Shown piece after piece: positions 17,240 through 25,091 of a DNA stretch of 41,034 nt. The notes under the pieces are model-generated. The model did not search any database, had not been told where the DNA came from, and saw only the letters and a program-made list of their open reading frames with translations. Where the stretch lies: assembly GCF_023913775.1 (NCBI RefSeq), contig NZ_JAMXAX010000037.1:1-41034 (forward strand), in the 5' to 3' direction. Within the stretch, counting starts at the first letter, position 1. Every line of letters starts with the position of its first letter. The stretch comes from Acidovorax facilis (GTDB taxonomy: Bacteria > Pseudomonadota > Gammaproteobacteria > Burkholderiales > Burkholderiaceae_C). The position numbers were made by a program, and so were the translations under genes.

Positions 17240-17270
17240 AGGCCATCTTTATAGGTGGCCTTTTTCTTTT
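17240..17270 (+). terminator. Rho-independent terminator after the D5-type helicase
   Basis: Stem ggccatc/ggtggcc (one G-T pair) with a short loop, followed by TTTTTCTTTT, about 150 bases after the helicase stop. Confidence 0.8.
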
Positions 17271-17744
17271 CTCAAGCAGTTGGCATGAACGCAGCGACAC
17301 TGACCAAGGACTCGCAAAGCTCCGTAGTACCCCTCTCGGGACGGGGTAAAAACGGCGGAATCTCCGCCAGTCACTTGAGTTGTGTGGGGGATGGAACCAA
17401 TGTAGGCTTTTTAAACTCTTTTTTACTTCTTCTGTCCTTCTAACCAAAGTAAAAAAGGCTCCATTCCCTCCACTGACTCCACAGTGAGGTACTGCGAGCG
17501 CCAACGGTTCGACACCCGTAGGCGGCCAAGCACAAAGCGCAAAACCCATACGTGTTCGATAGTGTGGAAAAGGTCACAAATACGCTGTCAGGAATGCCGC
17601 CCCCCCCTCGAAGAAGGAGCATCAACTCAAGGCGGGAATGGGTAAAGTAAGACACAGTCATGAGCGATTCCATGCGATGACTGTCGAGAAGTAGCCTAGT
17701 CCGTCTGGAAGGCCCTTCGATTGTTTTTTACTCAATGAAAATTC
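17271..17744. other. Structured noncoding region next to the helicase
   Basis: No convincing gene in 474 bases; the short frames present have no ribosome site and no protein-like composition. Three perfect inverted repeats lie close together: 17328-17348 (tacccc/ggggta), 17354-17368 (ggcgga/tccgcc) and 17418-17457 (11-bp cttttttactt/aagtaaaaaag). Beside a replication helicase this could be the element's origin, or a structured RNA. Neither can be settled from the sequence. Confidence 0.5.
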
Positions 17745-18125
17745 ATGTCGCGGTCAACACACTCAGTCAACGTCCTGTTCACAGGCTTGATGCTTTTGCT
17801 GGCATCAATAGGTGTCACTCAAAACGCATATGCATGGAACCCTGGGACCCCGCCTGCTGCGTTCGATGTCGTAGTGAAGCGCATTCTGACCCTCAGGAAT
17901 TGCCAGCGGCCTGACCGCATCACGCTAGTTCGGCTTGTCGATGAGGAAGCACAGCGCATCTCACCTACTGAGGCTGCATCAAAAATCACGAACAAGAGTG
18001 TTGTCTTGATTGCCATCGACACAGAGACCTGGTCCGATGAGACTCTTCTTTTTGGCCCTGTCAGCAACGTACCGTCAAAGCATCAACTTGATGGACTGAT
18101 TGGGAAAGCGACTTGCGTGCAATAG
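17745..18125 (+). CDS. Small secreted hypothetical protein
   Basis: A 126-residue protein with a clear Sec signal peptide: a hydrophobic core LFTGLMLLLASIGV followed by an Ala-x-Ala-type site (AYA-WNPG, cleavage near residue 30). The mature part of about 96 residues contains two cysteines (NCQRPD and the C-terminal ATCVQ) that could form a disulfide. No recognised domain. No strong ribosome site before ATG 17745; an internal Met at codon 16 is less likely because it cuts the signal peptide. It lies alone between two noncoding stretches on the mobile element. Function unknown. Confidence 0.6.
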   Translation: MSRSTHSVNVLFTGLMLLLASIGVTQNAYAWNPGTPPAAFDVVVKRILTLRNCQRPDRITLVRLVDEEAQRISPTEAASKITNKSVVLIAIDTETWSDETLLFGPVSNVPSKHQLDGLIGKATCVQ

Positions 18126-18445
18126 GGTGCGCTGGGACTAGCTCGCACGGACACACAAAGTGCACCGGTGTGAACAAGGCATCAACTGATGCGCAAAAGC
18201 CACAGATAGCCTCGTGCAAACCACCGTTGACGCGAAAAAAGTCACGGCAGGAACGGCTGGCGATTGCCTTTGCCATAAAACATCTGCTACATTTTTAACT
18301 GAATGTAACTGATTTTATTGTTGAAAACTCCCAGATGAAGCAAAAAGCAAACCAATAAAATTATTGAGTATGGCATTTCGACATTTCTTGAAGAAATTAT
18401 TTTTCACAAATAACCAAATTAAATAAAATAAACCACACCTCCAAA
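18126..18445. other. Intergenic region marking a sharp drop in GC
   Basis: Nothing coding is seen. The first half resembles the rest of the element in base composition. From about 18290 the sequence becomes strongly AT-rich (runs such as aattaaataaaataaa) and stays so through the next three genes. The promoter of the envelope cassette is probably in 18290-18440. Confidence 0.5.
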
Positions 18446-19150
18446 ATGTCTGAAAATGCAAAATTTGAAATTAGCACAGCTTGTAGCACATTAGAAATTT
18501 CATTTGAATTAGGCACAGTAAAAAGCCGCCAGCCATTTGAATATAAGCAATCATCCCACAACCATGATTGGATTGGAAAAAATATCCAATGCTCTGCCGT
18601 TTCATGGATTGAATGGGATAACAAACAATTGCCGGACAAGGTTGTTTTTGATGACGCCTTTGCCATCGGTCAAAGAGTGGCGATTTTGGATGTCAACTGC
18701 AGAAACAAAGGCGGTGAAAGTGAGCTTGAAAAAGCGATGGTGCTGATAAATCTATCAACACGAAGAGCATATCACAATGCAGAAATCGAATCACCACAGT
18801 TTGGCCAATCCTATATTCCAGACCTATCAGAAAAACGCTGGACAGGAATGAGAGATTTCTCCGTTCAATCGGAGAGCGCACGTGGATATTCATTTGCACG
18901 AAAAATCGGCTTAGCGGGTGGCTTCATCTTCACTCTCCTCCACTATTTCAACACCCTCTATGTCAAAACCATACAAATCATTGTTAATTTTGTCGGTGTT
19001 GGCCTCGTTTCGTATTTTATAGGAATACTAATCGCACTAGCACTGGGGTTATTTGGAAAAACAACAAAATATAATCATGAGTTCAACACAAAATTCAAAG
19101 AAATAGTAGATAAAACCATTTCAATTATAAATTCAACACAGACAGCCTAA
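18446..19150 (+). CDS. Hypothetical protein with C-terminal membrane segments
   Basis: A 234-residue protein of unknown family, first of an AT-rich three-gene cassette. Residues 1-150 are soluble and beta-rich in appearance (FEISTACSTLEISFELG, WIEWDNKQLPDKVVFDD). About 150-205 hold two hydrophobic stretches (GLAGGFIFTLLHYF and IIVNFVGVGLVSYFIGILIALALGLF), then a Lys-rich cytoplasm-type tail. No signal peptide, so the N-terminal domain is probably cytoplasmic and tail-anchored by a membrane hairpin. Six bases separate its stop from the next gene, so co-translation is likely. Base composition is much more AT-rich than the rest of the element, suggesting a distant donor. Confidence 0.75.
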   Translation: MSENAKFEISTACSTLEISFELGTVKSRQPFEYKQSSHNHDWIGKNIQCSAVSWIEWDNKQLPDKVVFDDAFAIGQRVAILDVNCRNKGGESELEKAMVLINLSTRRAYHNAEIESPQFGQSYIPDLSEKRWTGMRDFSVQSESARGYSFARKIGLAGGFIFTLLHYFNTLYVKTIQIIVNFVGVGLVSYFIGILIALALGLFGKTTKYNHEFNTKFKEIVDKTISIINSTQTA

Positions 19151-19156
19151 AAAATC

Positions 19157-19546
19157 ATGAAAATTTCCTCTATTGCCATCTCAATCATTGCAACCACTCT
19201 TTTAACAATCGGATGCGGTGCGAACGCTCAAAATAACCAATCAAATCCGCTCTTGGGAACATGGGTATTTGTTTCATGCACACCAGTCGAGAAAAATCCT
19301 TGCGCCGACCATACAACATCGACAAGCGAATTTTCAAAGCTTATATTCAAGTCCAAACATATGGAGTTCGCGGACGGTGATGTCCTCCCTATAAGGTACA
19401 TCATAGAGGACGGCGAAGTTATTGTTGATTCAGATGGCACTTTCAATTCCGAAAAATTTACATTTCCCAGCTCTAAAAATGAGGCGACGTTGAATTTCAG
19501 AAACATCATAAGCGGCAAAGCCATCATCAAATATAAGCGCCCTTAA
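19157..19546 (+). CDS. Small predicted lipoprotein
   Basis: A 129-residue protein. The signal peptide MKISSIAISIIATTLLTIG-C ends in a lipobox (LTIGC), with the lipidated Cys at residue 20. The mature start NPLLGTWVFVSC resembles the first strand of lipocalin-like or META-type beta-barrel domains, and later strands (KHMEFADGDVLPIRYIIEDGEVIVDSDGTF) fit a small beta barrel. That fold is an inference from pattern only. Two further Cys (VSCTP and NPCAD) may pair. It lies 6 bases after the membrane protein and 33 before the next secreted protein. Function unknown. Confidence 0.75.
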   Translation: MKISSIAISIIATTLLTIGCGANAQNNQSNPLLGTWVFVSCTPVEKNPCADHTTSTSEFSKLIFKSKHMEFADGDVLPIRYIIEDGEVIVDSDGTFNSEKFTFPSSKNEATLNFRNIISGKAIIKYKRP

Positions 19547-19579
19547 AACACTAACTCCTAAAAATTTAGAAAGCCAAAT

Positions 19580-20341
19580 ATGAAATCACTTTCACTCGTT
19601 GCACTTGGCATCGCCATCGCCGCGTTTAGTTCCCACATAAACGCCCAGAGCAATGACATTATTTTCAGCGAACTGAAGCCTTCTGACAAACCGATTATTA
19701 TTGACATAGCTCGCAATCGCTTGCCGAAGGGCGATGGAGGCTCAACCTGCCCTGACACTCAATTATGCCAATATATTTTAGACGGATGGATTATGGGATT
19801 GAGGGAAGAGCCACAAGGTCAAAAATATCTGCAAGCACTTGAGAGCAAGCCCCCTCACATAAAAAATCAAAATTTAACTGCTGATTTTTCAAAACGATAT
19901 GAACAACTCTCAAATTTGAAAAACAGCACCCTATGTTTTGACGACGACGGATGGAAAATGTACAACGACAGGAGCGGGTACTACTTTGGACAGGAACGGA
20001 ACTTCGCAGGCGACTTGACCGTGTTCTCTAACGACCTCCCTTCCTTAGCCAACGTAGTTCTTCGAGATAATCAGAAATTACTTCAAAAGATACCAAATGA
20101 ATACATTACGGAAGATGTCTTTAAGAAGATTTCATCATTAGGAAACGAGCGGTTTATGAGGATATGCGGAAAGCTTACTTCCGCCTTTGTTTCGGAAAAA
20201 TATCGCAAAAGAAAACTTCAACTGCACGAAATTGGCGTTGAGCCAGCGCTATACGAATTCACAGTAGAAAGGCCAATTGAATTTTTCAAGAAGGGCGACA
20301 AAAAACCCACTCTGACAATTCCTCTTGCTTGGTTTAAGTGA
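19580..20341 (+). CDS. Secreted hypothetical protein
   Basis: A 253-residue protein with a Sec signal peptide (MKSLSLVALGIAIAAFSSHINA, cleavage after about residue 22), so periplasmic or exported. The mature part has four Cys (GGSTCPDTQLCQYIL, TLCFDDDG, RICGKL), enough for two disulfides. A motif DGWIMGLRE lies near residue 72, and DDGWKMYNDRSGYYFGQE near residue 120. No known family recognised. Third gene of the AT-rich cassette; the three products (membrane-anchored, lipoprotein, soluble secreted) suggest an envelope function. Followed by the convergent TraD-like gene. Confidence 0.75.
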   Translation: MKSLSLVALGIAIAAFSSHINAQSNDIIFSELKPSDKPIIIDIARNRLPKGDGGSTCPDTQLCQYILDGWIMGLREEPQGQKYLQALESKPPHIKNQNLTADFSKRYEQLSNLKNSTLCFDDDGWKMYNDRSGYYFGQERNFAGDLTVFSNDLPSLANVVLRDNQKLLQKIPNEYITEDVFKKISSLGNERFMRICGKLTSAFVSEKYRKRKLQLHEIGVEPALYEFTVERPIEFFKKGDKKPTLTIPLAWFK

Positions 20342-20373
20342 GTAGAACAAATCGCCTTATCACCTCACACAAT

Positions 20374-20790
20374 TTATTTCCAATTTGGTATCGAAACGAC
20401 GTCGTTAGGCTGTCGTTTCGATACCTCCGCAAGCCACATGAGTGCGGCAAGGATGCGCTCCCTGTCATACGGCAACGAAATATCACCCAAATGACTGGCT
20501 AACGTATCCGAAACGTCGTCGTTTTGACGATGAGAGTGCTGCGAGCCTGCAAGCACCCAATCCAAACCGGCTTTCTGTACCAGTGCACCGAGGATAATTT
20601 TCTGGTGCGCATCCACCTTTCTGGCAAGCCTGTTCTGGTGCGCATCGCGCACCCGCATCAAATGCGCTGCACGCGCTTGAAGTTCCTGTGCCTGAGCTAG
20701 CAACATGACCTCTCTTTTCCGAAGCCGTGCCAGGGTGTCTGTCCCGGGGTCGTCGCGAGCGGTTGAATCTGCGGATTGAGTGGTCGTCAT
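20374..20790 (-). CDS. TraD-like conjugal transfer accessory protein
   Basis: A 138-residue protein divergent from the relaxase. The N-terminal half is a predicted long helix (LARLRKREVMLLAQAQELQARAAHL). The segment HQKIILGALVQKAGLDWVLAG resembles the core of small TraD proteins (the Ti-plasmid/IncQ-type accessory family, not the FtsK-like coupling protein) encoded beside MobA/MobL relaxases. Its likely role is to assist the relaxosome at oriT. Start 20790 with a very good ribosome site (GGAGGA). The family call rests on this motif and on position, so moderate confidence. Confidence 0.7.
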   Translation of the reverse strand: MTTTQSADSTARDDPGTDTLARLRKREVMLLAQAQELQARAAHLMRVRDAHQNRLARKVDAHQKIILGALVQKAGLDWVLAGSQHSHRQNDDVSDTLASHLGDISLPYDRERILAALMWLAEVSKRQPNDVVSIPNWK

Positions 20791-20884
20791 GAAGTCCTCC
20801 CCCTGTTAATGCTTGAGTTGTTGCTATCAACCTGGCACCTTGAAGGGAGACAGTCAAGCATTTCCCAGAGGCAAGAGCTGACAA

Positions 20885-20925
20885 GCGCACTGATACAAAC
20901 TGAAGTTTGTGTGCGCCTGCCAGGG
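20885..20925 (+). other. Candidate origin of transfer (oriT)
   Basis: In the 229-base divergent spacer between the TraD-like gene and the relaxase there is an inverted repeat gcgcac-tgat-acaaact-ga-agtttgt-gtgcgc (20885-20916), followed by ctgccaggg. The GTGCGC beside the hairpin resembles the IncQ/RSF1010 nick region (TAAGTGCGCCCT), which also lies next to an inverted repeat and is cut by a MobA-type relaxase. The nick position is an inference. Confidence 0.55.
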
Positions 20926-21019
20926 GGCAAAAACCGAATTCCGCAAGACGGATTCGCGAACGATAGCCCTTCCCTTCCATTGTTGTGCCGACCGTCGGCC
21001 ATCAACAAAGGAGGTACCC

Positions 21020-22045
21020 ATGGCCATCTTTCACTCAACCACCAAAATCATCGCTCGCAGCGATGGTCACAACGCAGTTCAAGCCGCCGCTTATCGGGCG
21101 GGAACTCGACTGCGATGCAAACGCACGGGTCAAGTTTTCAACTTCACCCGAAAAACCGAGGTGACCCATCGGGCCATTCTCGCTCCACCGGGCTCCCCGT
21201 CCTGGGCAACGGACCGTTCAGTTCTTTGGAACCAAATCGAAAGCAGCGAGACGCGAAACAACAGCCAACTCGCCCGCGAGGTAGAAATCGCCCTCCCTGT
21301 GGAGCTGACCCATCAGCAGCACATCGACCTCATCACTGAGTATGTGTCTCAGCAGTTTGTGGCAATCGGCATGGTGGCTGACATAGCCATCCACAGCAAA
21401 GTTGGGAAAAACGGAAAACCTGACAACCCTCACTGTCACATCATGCTCACGCTGAGGCAACTAACACCGGACGGTGTCGGAGCCAAGCGACGTGACTGGA
21501 ACCAAAAATCCTTGGTGACTAAATGGCGGGCTGCATGGGCGGATGCCTGCAATAGTGCATTGCAGACCATAGAGACCAGTCAGCGCATCGACCACCGGAG
21601 TAACCGGGTACGTGGCATTGAACGCCCGGCCACTGTTCACGTGGGGCGCCAGACCCCTTGGAACGCCGAAGCATTTGAAGAGCGAATAGAACACAACAGA
21701 ACAGTGGAAGCTTGGACTCAGGCGAACACTAAACTTCAGCGGGTTCTGGCTGAGGTCAAACACGTTCAAAGTCAGTTGCTGGACCTCACCAGCTCCATCA
21801 GCCAAGCACTGGCAATGCGGGACGCACCAACACCGACCACGTCAATTCCGCCAGCAGCGATTTGGACCCCGCATTCTGGAACCCTCACCGCCCCAGTTAC
21901 AGGAGCGGAGCTGAGAAAACGTCCAGGCGCATTGCGCCATCCAACCCAACGCAAAAAATCGACACACCCCACTATTTCCAGCATCTCCATTTTGCCCAGT
22001 GGGGGGCACGGCCCATCAAACGGAAACGGGGGGGCGCCATGCTGA
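21020..22045 (+). CDS. MobA/MobL-family relaxase
   Basis: Nicks oriT and pilots the transferred strand during conjugative mobilization. At 341 residues, the N-terminal half is the relaxase domain. The opening MAIFHSTTKIIARSDGHNAVQAAAYRAG is the family start, with Tyr25 in the AAAYRAG motif as the likely nucleophile. The metal-binding motif is NPHCHIMLT (His138, His140). The C-terminal 120 residues are a coiled region then Pro/Ser-rich sequence. It lacks the primase domain of RSF1010 MobA. The start at 21020 has a perfect AAAGGAGG site; the frame is open further upstream but without one. It overlaps the next gene by 7 bases. Confidence 0.9.
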   Translation: MAIFHSTTKIIARSDGHNAVQAAAYRAGTRLRCKRTGQVFNFTRKTEVTHRAILAPPGSPSWATDRSVLWNQIESSETRNNSQLAREVEIALPVELTHQQHIDLITEYVSQQFVAIGMVADIAIHSKVGKNGKPDNPHCHIMLTLRQLTPDGVGAKRRDWNQKSLVTKWRAAWADACNSALQTIETSQRIDHRSNRVRGIERPATVHVGRQTPWNAEAFEERIEHNRTVEAWTQANTKLQRVLAEVKHVQSQLLDLTSSISQALAMRDAPTPTTSIPPAAIWTPHSGTLTAPVTGAELRKRPGALRHPTQRKKSTHPTISSISILPSGGHGPSNGNGGAPC

Positions 22046-22326
22046 CTCTACTTCTTCGATTGCTGGCCGAACTGTTCTGCGCACAACGACCAGAGGGAAT
22101 GACCCAAGGCCAGCAATCACCTCACGCTGAACGTGCTGTCGCCGAGATTGAAAACCGCTACCTCTCAGCACACCCCATCAAGTGGACAAAGCCCAATGAA
22201 CATTTGATTGCAGCGATGCGGTTGGCCGAGTGCATCAGGGACCGACATGACCTGACAGCCTTTCGCCGCCAAGCACCTGTCACTTTCCGAGCATCGCCAT
22301 TGGGACAGGAAGGAGGCAATCTATGA
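22039..22326 (+). CDS. Small hypothetical protein of the mob operon
   Basis: A 95-residue protein starting MLTLLLRLLAELFCAQ, whose ATG lies inside the last codons of the relaxase gene (ATGCTGA overlap), so translational coupling is likely. The N-terminal 15 residues are hydrophobic. The rest is basic and helical (ERAVAEIENRYLSAHPIKW, AAMRLAECIRDRHDL). No family recognised. Its stop overlaps the next start as ATGA. The tight coupling argues for a role in transfer or in establishment of the element. Confidence 0.65.
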   Translation: MLTLLLRLLAELFCAQRPEGMTQGQQSPHAERAVAEIENRYLSAHPIKWTKPNEHLIAAMRLAECIRDRHDLTAFRRQAPVTFRASPLGQEGGNL

Positions 22327-23096
22327 ACATCGAAACATTAAGCACGCCTTCGGTCAAAGCCAATGAGTTGCCGCCATCCATTGCGCCAGGCTCATGTTGG
22401 ATGCCGTCCATGTACTTGCACCGGGTAGCAGACCAACAGGGATTCGACTGGCTCTCAAAACTCCGACCAGGTGTTGAGGGTACGCCAGCAGGTGTTGCAC
22501 AGGCCTTTGGAATTCACCTCGCATACCTGCACCATGATGTGTTGACCCACTATCCGCGAGAACTGGTGTTGTCGCTGCCTTCCCTGCGAGCGCCCCCCGT
22601 AGACCATTTTTTTGTCTGCACGTCCAAAGGGCAGCGATGGTTTTGGGTTGTTGTACTGCGACGCAATGCCGCAGCCTCCTATGGACTGGTGTTTGAGGTT
22701 TCGCCGATGGTGCTGATGTTGCCCATCACGGGACTGCGAGACCAAAGCGGTACACATATGGCGATTCAATATCGGCCAGAGGTTTTGGCTCCGATGGATG
22801 GCCAACAAATCTGGTGCCAGAAACTCAACCCGTCAACAGGCGAATACTTTGTTGTTCACGAGATGCTGTCCGACGGTCCGCAAAGAGCAGGCCAAGCACA
22901 GACTCCTCAGGCGGTATTGGCCGAAGCACTTGGGCTTGCTCCAAGCACACAGCCCACAGCCCAATTGGAATTCTCAGTTGGCTCACCGGCGTTTTGCATG
23001 CCCATCCAGGTCAATACAGATGCGGCCTTGCTGAATCTCGTTGCCTCGATGGGTCCACATTCCGGTCAGGACACCCAGGCAGGAGGCGCCCTATGA
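22323..23096 (+). CDS. Hypothetical protein of the mob operon
   Basis: A 257-residue protein, soluble, without signal peptide. It contains Trp/Phe-rich segments (FFVCTSKGQRWFWVVVLRRNAAASYGLVFEVSPMVLMLPI, residues about 95-145) typical of a beta-sheet core, and an Ala/Gln-rich C-terminal region. No recognised domain. Both ends overlap neighbours by 4 bases (ATGA), so it belongs to the relaxase/ArdC operon. It may assist transfer or counter host defence like its downstream partner; that is inference from position only. Confidence 0.7.
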   Translation: MNIETLSTPSVKANELPPSIAPGSCWMPSMYLHRVADQQGFDWLSKLRPGVEGTPAGVAQAFGIHLAYLHHDVLTHYPRELVLSLPSLRAPPVDHFFVCTSKGQRWFWVVVLRRNAAASYGLVFEVSPMVLMLPITGLRDQSGTHMAIQYRPEVLAPMDGQQIWCQKLNPSTGEYFVVHEMLSDGPQRAGQAQTPQAVLAEALGLAPSTQPTAQLEFSVGSPAFCMPIQVNTDAALLNLVASMGPHSGQDTQAGGAL

Positions 23097-24232
23097 GCAA
23101 AAAAGGCACATTAGAACGTGGCAAAAACAAGCCACGGCGCGACCTCTATCAAGAAGTCACTGACAAAATCATCGCTGCCATTGAAGCAGGGACTGCACCA
23201 TGGCAGCGCCCTTGGAAAGATGTGCAAGTCTCTGGCATGCCGATGAACGGAATCAGTGAACGGCACTACAACGGTGTCAATGCGCTCTTGCTGATGATGA
23301 CGGCTCAGTCCGAGGGATATACCGACCACCGCTGGTACACGATGAAGCAGGCTAACGATATGGGGCTCCGTGTTCGCAAGGGCTCCAAATCAACACCTGT
23401 GTATTTCTTCAAAATGCTGGATGTACCAGGGCGCGAATCTGAACGCGATATCCCACAGCCCCGCGAGTCCTCCGAAGACACGCGGCGCATCCCATTCTTG
23501 ACGGAGTATCGCGTTTTCCATGCGAGCCAGATTGAAGACCTGCTACCTCTCGCAGCGCCTGAGCACAAGTGGCAACCCATTGAAGCGGTGAACGACATAG
23601 TGTCTCGATTGCAGCCAGAACTTCGCCATGGCGGAAATCGAGCCTTCTATTCGCCATCGGGCGACTTCATCCAGATGCCACACAAGGGAGCTTTTGCAGA
23701 TGCAGCAAGCTACGCAGGGACTTTGCTCCACGAACTTTCGCACTGGTCTGGCCATGAGTCCAGACAAAATCGCTCCTTCGGGCGATGGGGAACAGATGCA
23801 TACGCAGTGGAGGAGCTGAGAGCTGAGCTTTGTTCCACGTTCATGTGCGGACTCCTTGGGGTGCCGGGACCAGTGGACTCGCATGCCAGCTACATTGAAT
23901 CGTGGGTGAAGGTACTCCGCAGCGACAACCGAGAAATTTTCCGGGCTGCCAAAGATGCACGCCTCATGGCAGAATATCTCACGGCAAACTCAAGCCTCAA
24001 CGCCACAGCGACCATCGACACGAAAACAGATGCCTTACCCGTTTTTGGACAATCGGCCACAGCCGGAAACGTTGGCATCAAGTTAGACGCCTCTACTGAA
24101 CCTTCACTAGCAGTAGCCGCTGTGCTGGCAAAGGCAAGAAGCGGAACAGGAGTTGGCCGCTCGCGGCAAGCAGTTAGAAGAAATGCACTCACTCCAATTT
24201 CTGCTGTGCCACAGCCCTCACCAGCGCCTTGA
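23093..24232 (+). CDS. ardC: ArdC-like antirestriction protein with zincin domain
   Basis: A 379-residue protein. The N-terminal single-strand-DNA-binding domain (DUF1738) runs over about 15-140 with the family pattern IIAAIEAGTAPWQRPW, YNGVNALLL and RVRKGSKSTPVYFFK. The C-terminal zincin-like metallopeptidase domain has LLHELSHWSGH as the HExxH site and AVEELRAELCS as the helix expected to supply the third ligand. ArdC proteins of conjugative plasmids protect incoming single-stranded DNA from host restriction. Final 80 residues are low-complexity. Last gene of the overlapping mob operon, a fitting place for an entry-protection factor. Start 23093 by the ATGA overlap. Confidence 0.88.
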   Translation: MSKKGTLERGKNKPRRDLYQEVTDKIIAAIEAGTAPWQRPWKDVQVSGMPMNGISERHYNGVNALLLMMTAQSEGYTDHRWYTMKQANDMGLRVRKGSKSTPVYFFKMLDVPGRESERDIPQPRESSEDTRRIPFLTEYRVFHASQIEDLLPLAAPEHKWQPIEAVNDIVSRLQPELRHGGNRAFYSPSGDFIQMPHKGAFADAASYAGTLLHELSHWSGHESRQNRSFGRWGTDAYAVEELRAELCSTFMCGLLGVPGPVDSHASYIESWVKVLRSDNREIFRAAKDARLMAEYLTANSSLNATATIDTKTDALPVFGQSATAGNVGIKLDASTEPSLAVAAVLAKARSGTGVGRSRQAVRRNALTPISAVPQPSPAP

Positions 24233-24265
24233 ACGACAAGGCGGGCCACACACCAGCGTTGTCGT

Positions 24266-24670
24266 TCATTCACCGAATGGCATGTCCGTCGCATCAGTGC
24301 CGTGGGATGCCAGTTGACCTGCTGTCGGAAAAAGCTGCTCGACAATTTCAAAGGGCAGCAGGAAATGGTCAATGGCCTGCTGAATTTTAGGCACGAGCGG
24401 TATGAGGTCCGACGATTCGAGCCTGCCCGCCATGGGCATGCTCATCCCAGCCATGAAGGTCATACTGGGAGACTCGTCCTCGACGTCCAACGTCAACGAA
24501 ATCAATGTATCTGACTGCGTAGACTTCACGGCTTCCAATGTCACCATCAAATCGTTCCAATAGAGGTAGGCGCGGCCCAAACCACCTTCGATGAATACAA
24601 CGCTCCAATCCAGCAATCGGCGATTGGGTGACTCACTTGAAACACGGGGGACTTGATAAGACAACTTCAT
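24266..24670 (-). CDS. Hypothetical protein
   Basis: A 134-residue soluble protein with no recognised domain. A beta-rich central part (WSVVFIEGGLGRAYLYWNDLMVTLEAV, ISLTLDVEDESPSMTFMAGMSMPM) is followed by a helix (PLVPKIQQAIDHFLLPFEIVEQLF). The start at 24670 has a GGAAATAACA leader and an AT-rich promoter region (24670-24720). It is convergent with the mob operon and divergent from the 100-residue gene. Function unknown. Confidence 0.6.
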   Translation of the reverse strand: MKLSYQVPRVSSESPNRRLLDWSVVFIEGGLGRAYLYWNDLMVTLEAVKSTQSDTLISLTLDVEDESPSMTFMAGMSMPMAGRLESSDLIPLVPKIQQAIDHFLLPFEIVEQLFPTAGQLASHGTDATDMPFGE

Positions 24671-24772
24671 TGTTATTTCCTAAATGCATTATGAATAACA
24701 AATTAACAAACAAAAAATCATATAGTCAAGTCATGGTCCAGTCGCTCATTTGCGGGATGGAGCGAGATTCCA

Positions 24773-25075
24773 ATGAGCGCTGAGCCGCCCATGGGCACTA
24801 GACACGACCCAAGCCACCGTTGGGACTTATTGCTTGCAATACAAAACCCCACCGATGCCGACTGCCTGTCAGCTTTCGCGACCACCGAAGGAGTAGAGAT
24901 GCTTTCGGAATACTCGAACATCGTGGCGCGAGCCGCCAAAGTATTCCCACGATTGCCCGAACTGCTTTCGACGCTACCAACCGAATTGGTGGCAGCGGGT
25001 GTTCAAGCAACTTTGTCAGGAGCGGACATATTTGCACCAGTCAACCTGGACGACGTCGGCGATGTGTTCAGCTGA
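24773..25075 (+). CDS. Small hypothetical protein
   Basis: A 100-residue protein without signal or membrane segments. The central part (TEGVEMLSEYSNIVARAAKVFPRLPELLSTLPTELV) is probably helical. GGAG lies 9-10 bases before ATG 24773. A longer frame (24820-25221) overlaps it and runs into the convergent HTH gene; I prefer this one because of the ribosome site and because it ends before that gene. No family recognised. Confidence 0.45.
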   Translation: MSAEPPMGTRHDPSHRWDLLLAIQNPTDADCLSAFATTEGVEMLSEYSNIVARAAKVFPRLPELLSTLPTELVAAGVQATLSGADIFAPVNLDDVGDVFS

Positions 25076-25091
25076 TGCCGATGTGGTTGCC

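Noticed and set aside
17255-17443. 62-codon plus frame in the noncoding region
   Set aside because: Starts inside the terminator stem, has no ribosome site, and crosses two strong hairpins.
17490-17530. tRNA-like T-arm word ggttcgacacccgt
   Set aside because: The flanking bases do not pair into a T-stem, and no acceptor, D or anticodon arms are found.
16662-17549. 295-codon minus frame over the helicase 3' end
   Set aside because: Shadow of the helicase gene and terminator; no ribosome site or domain.
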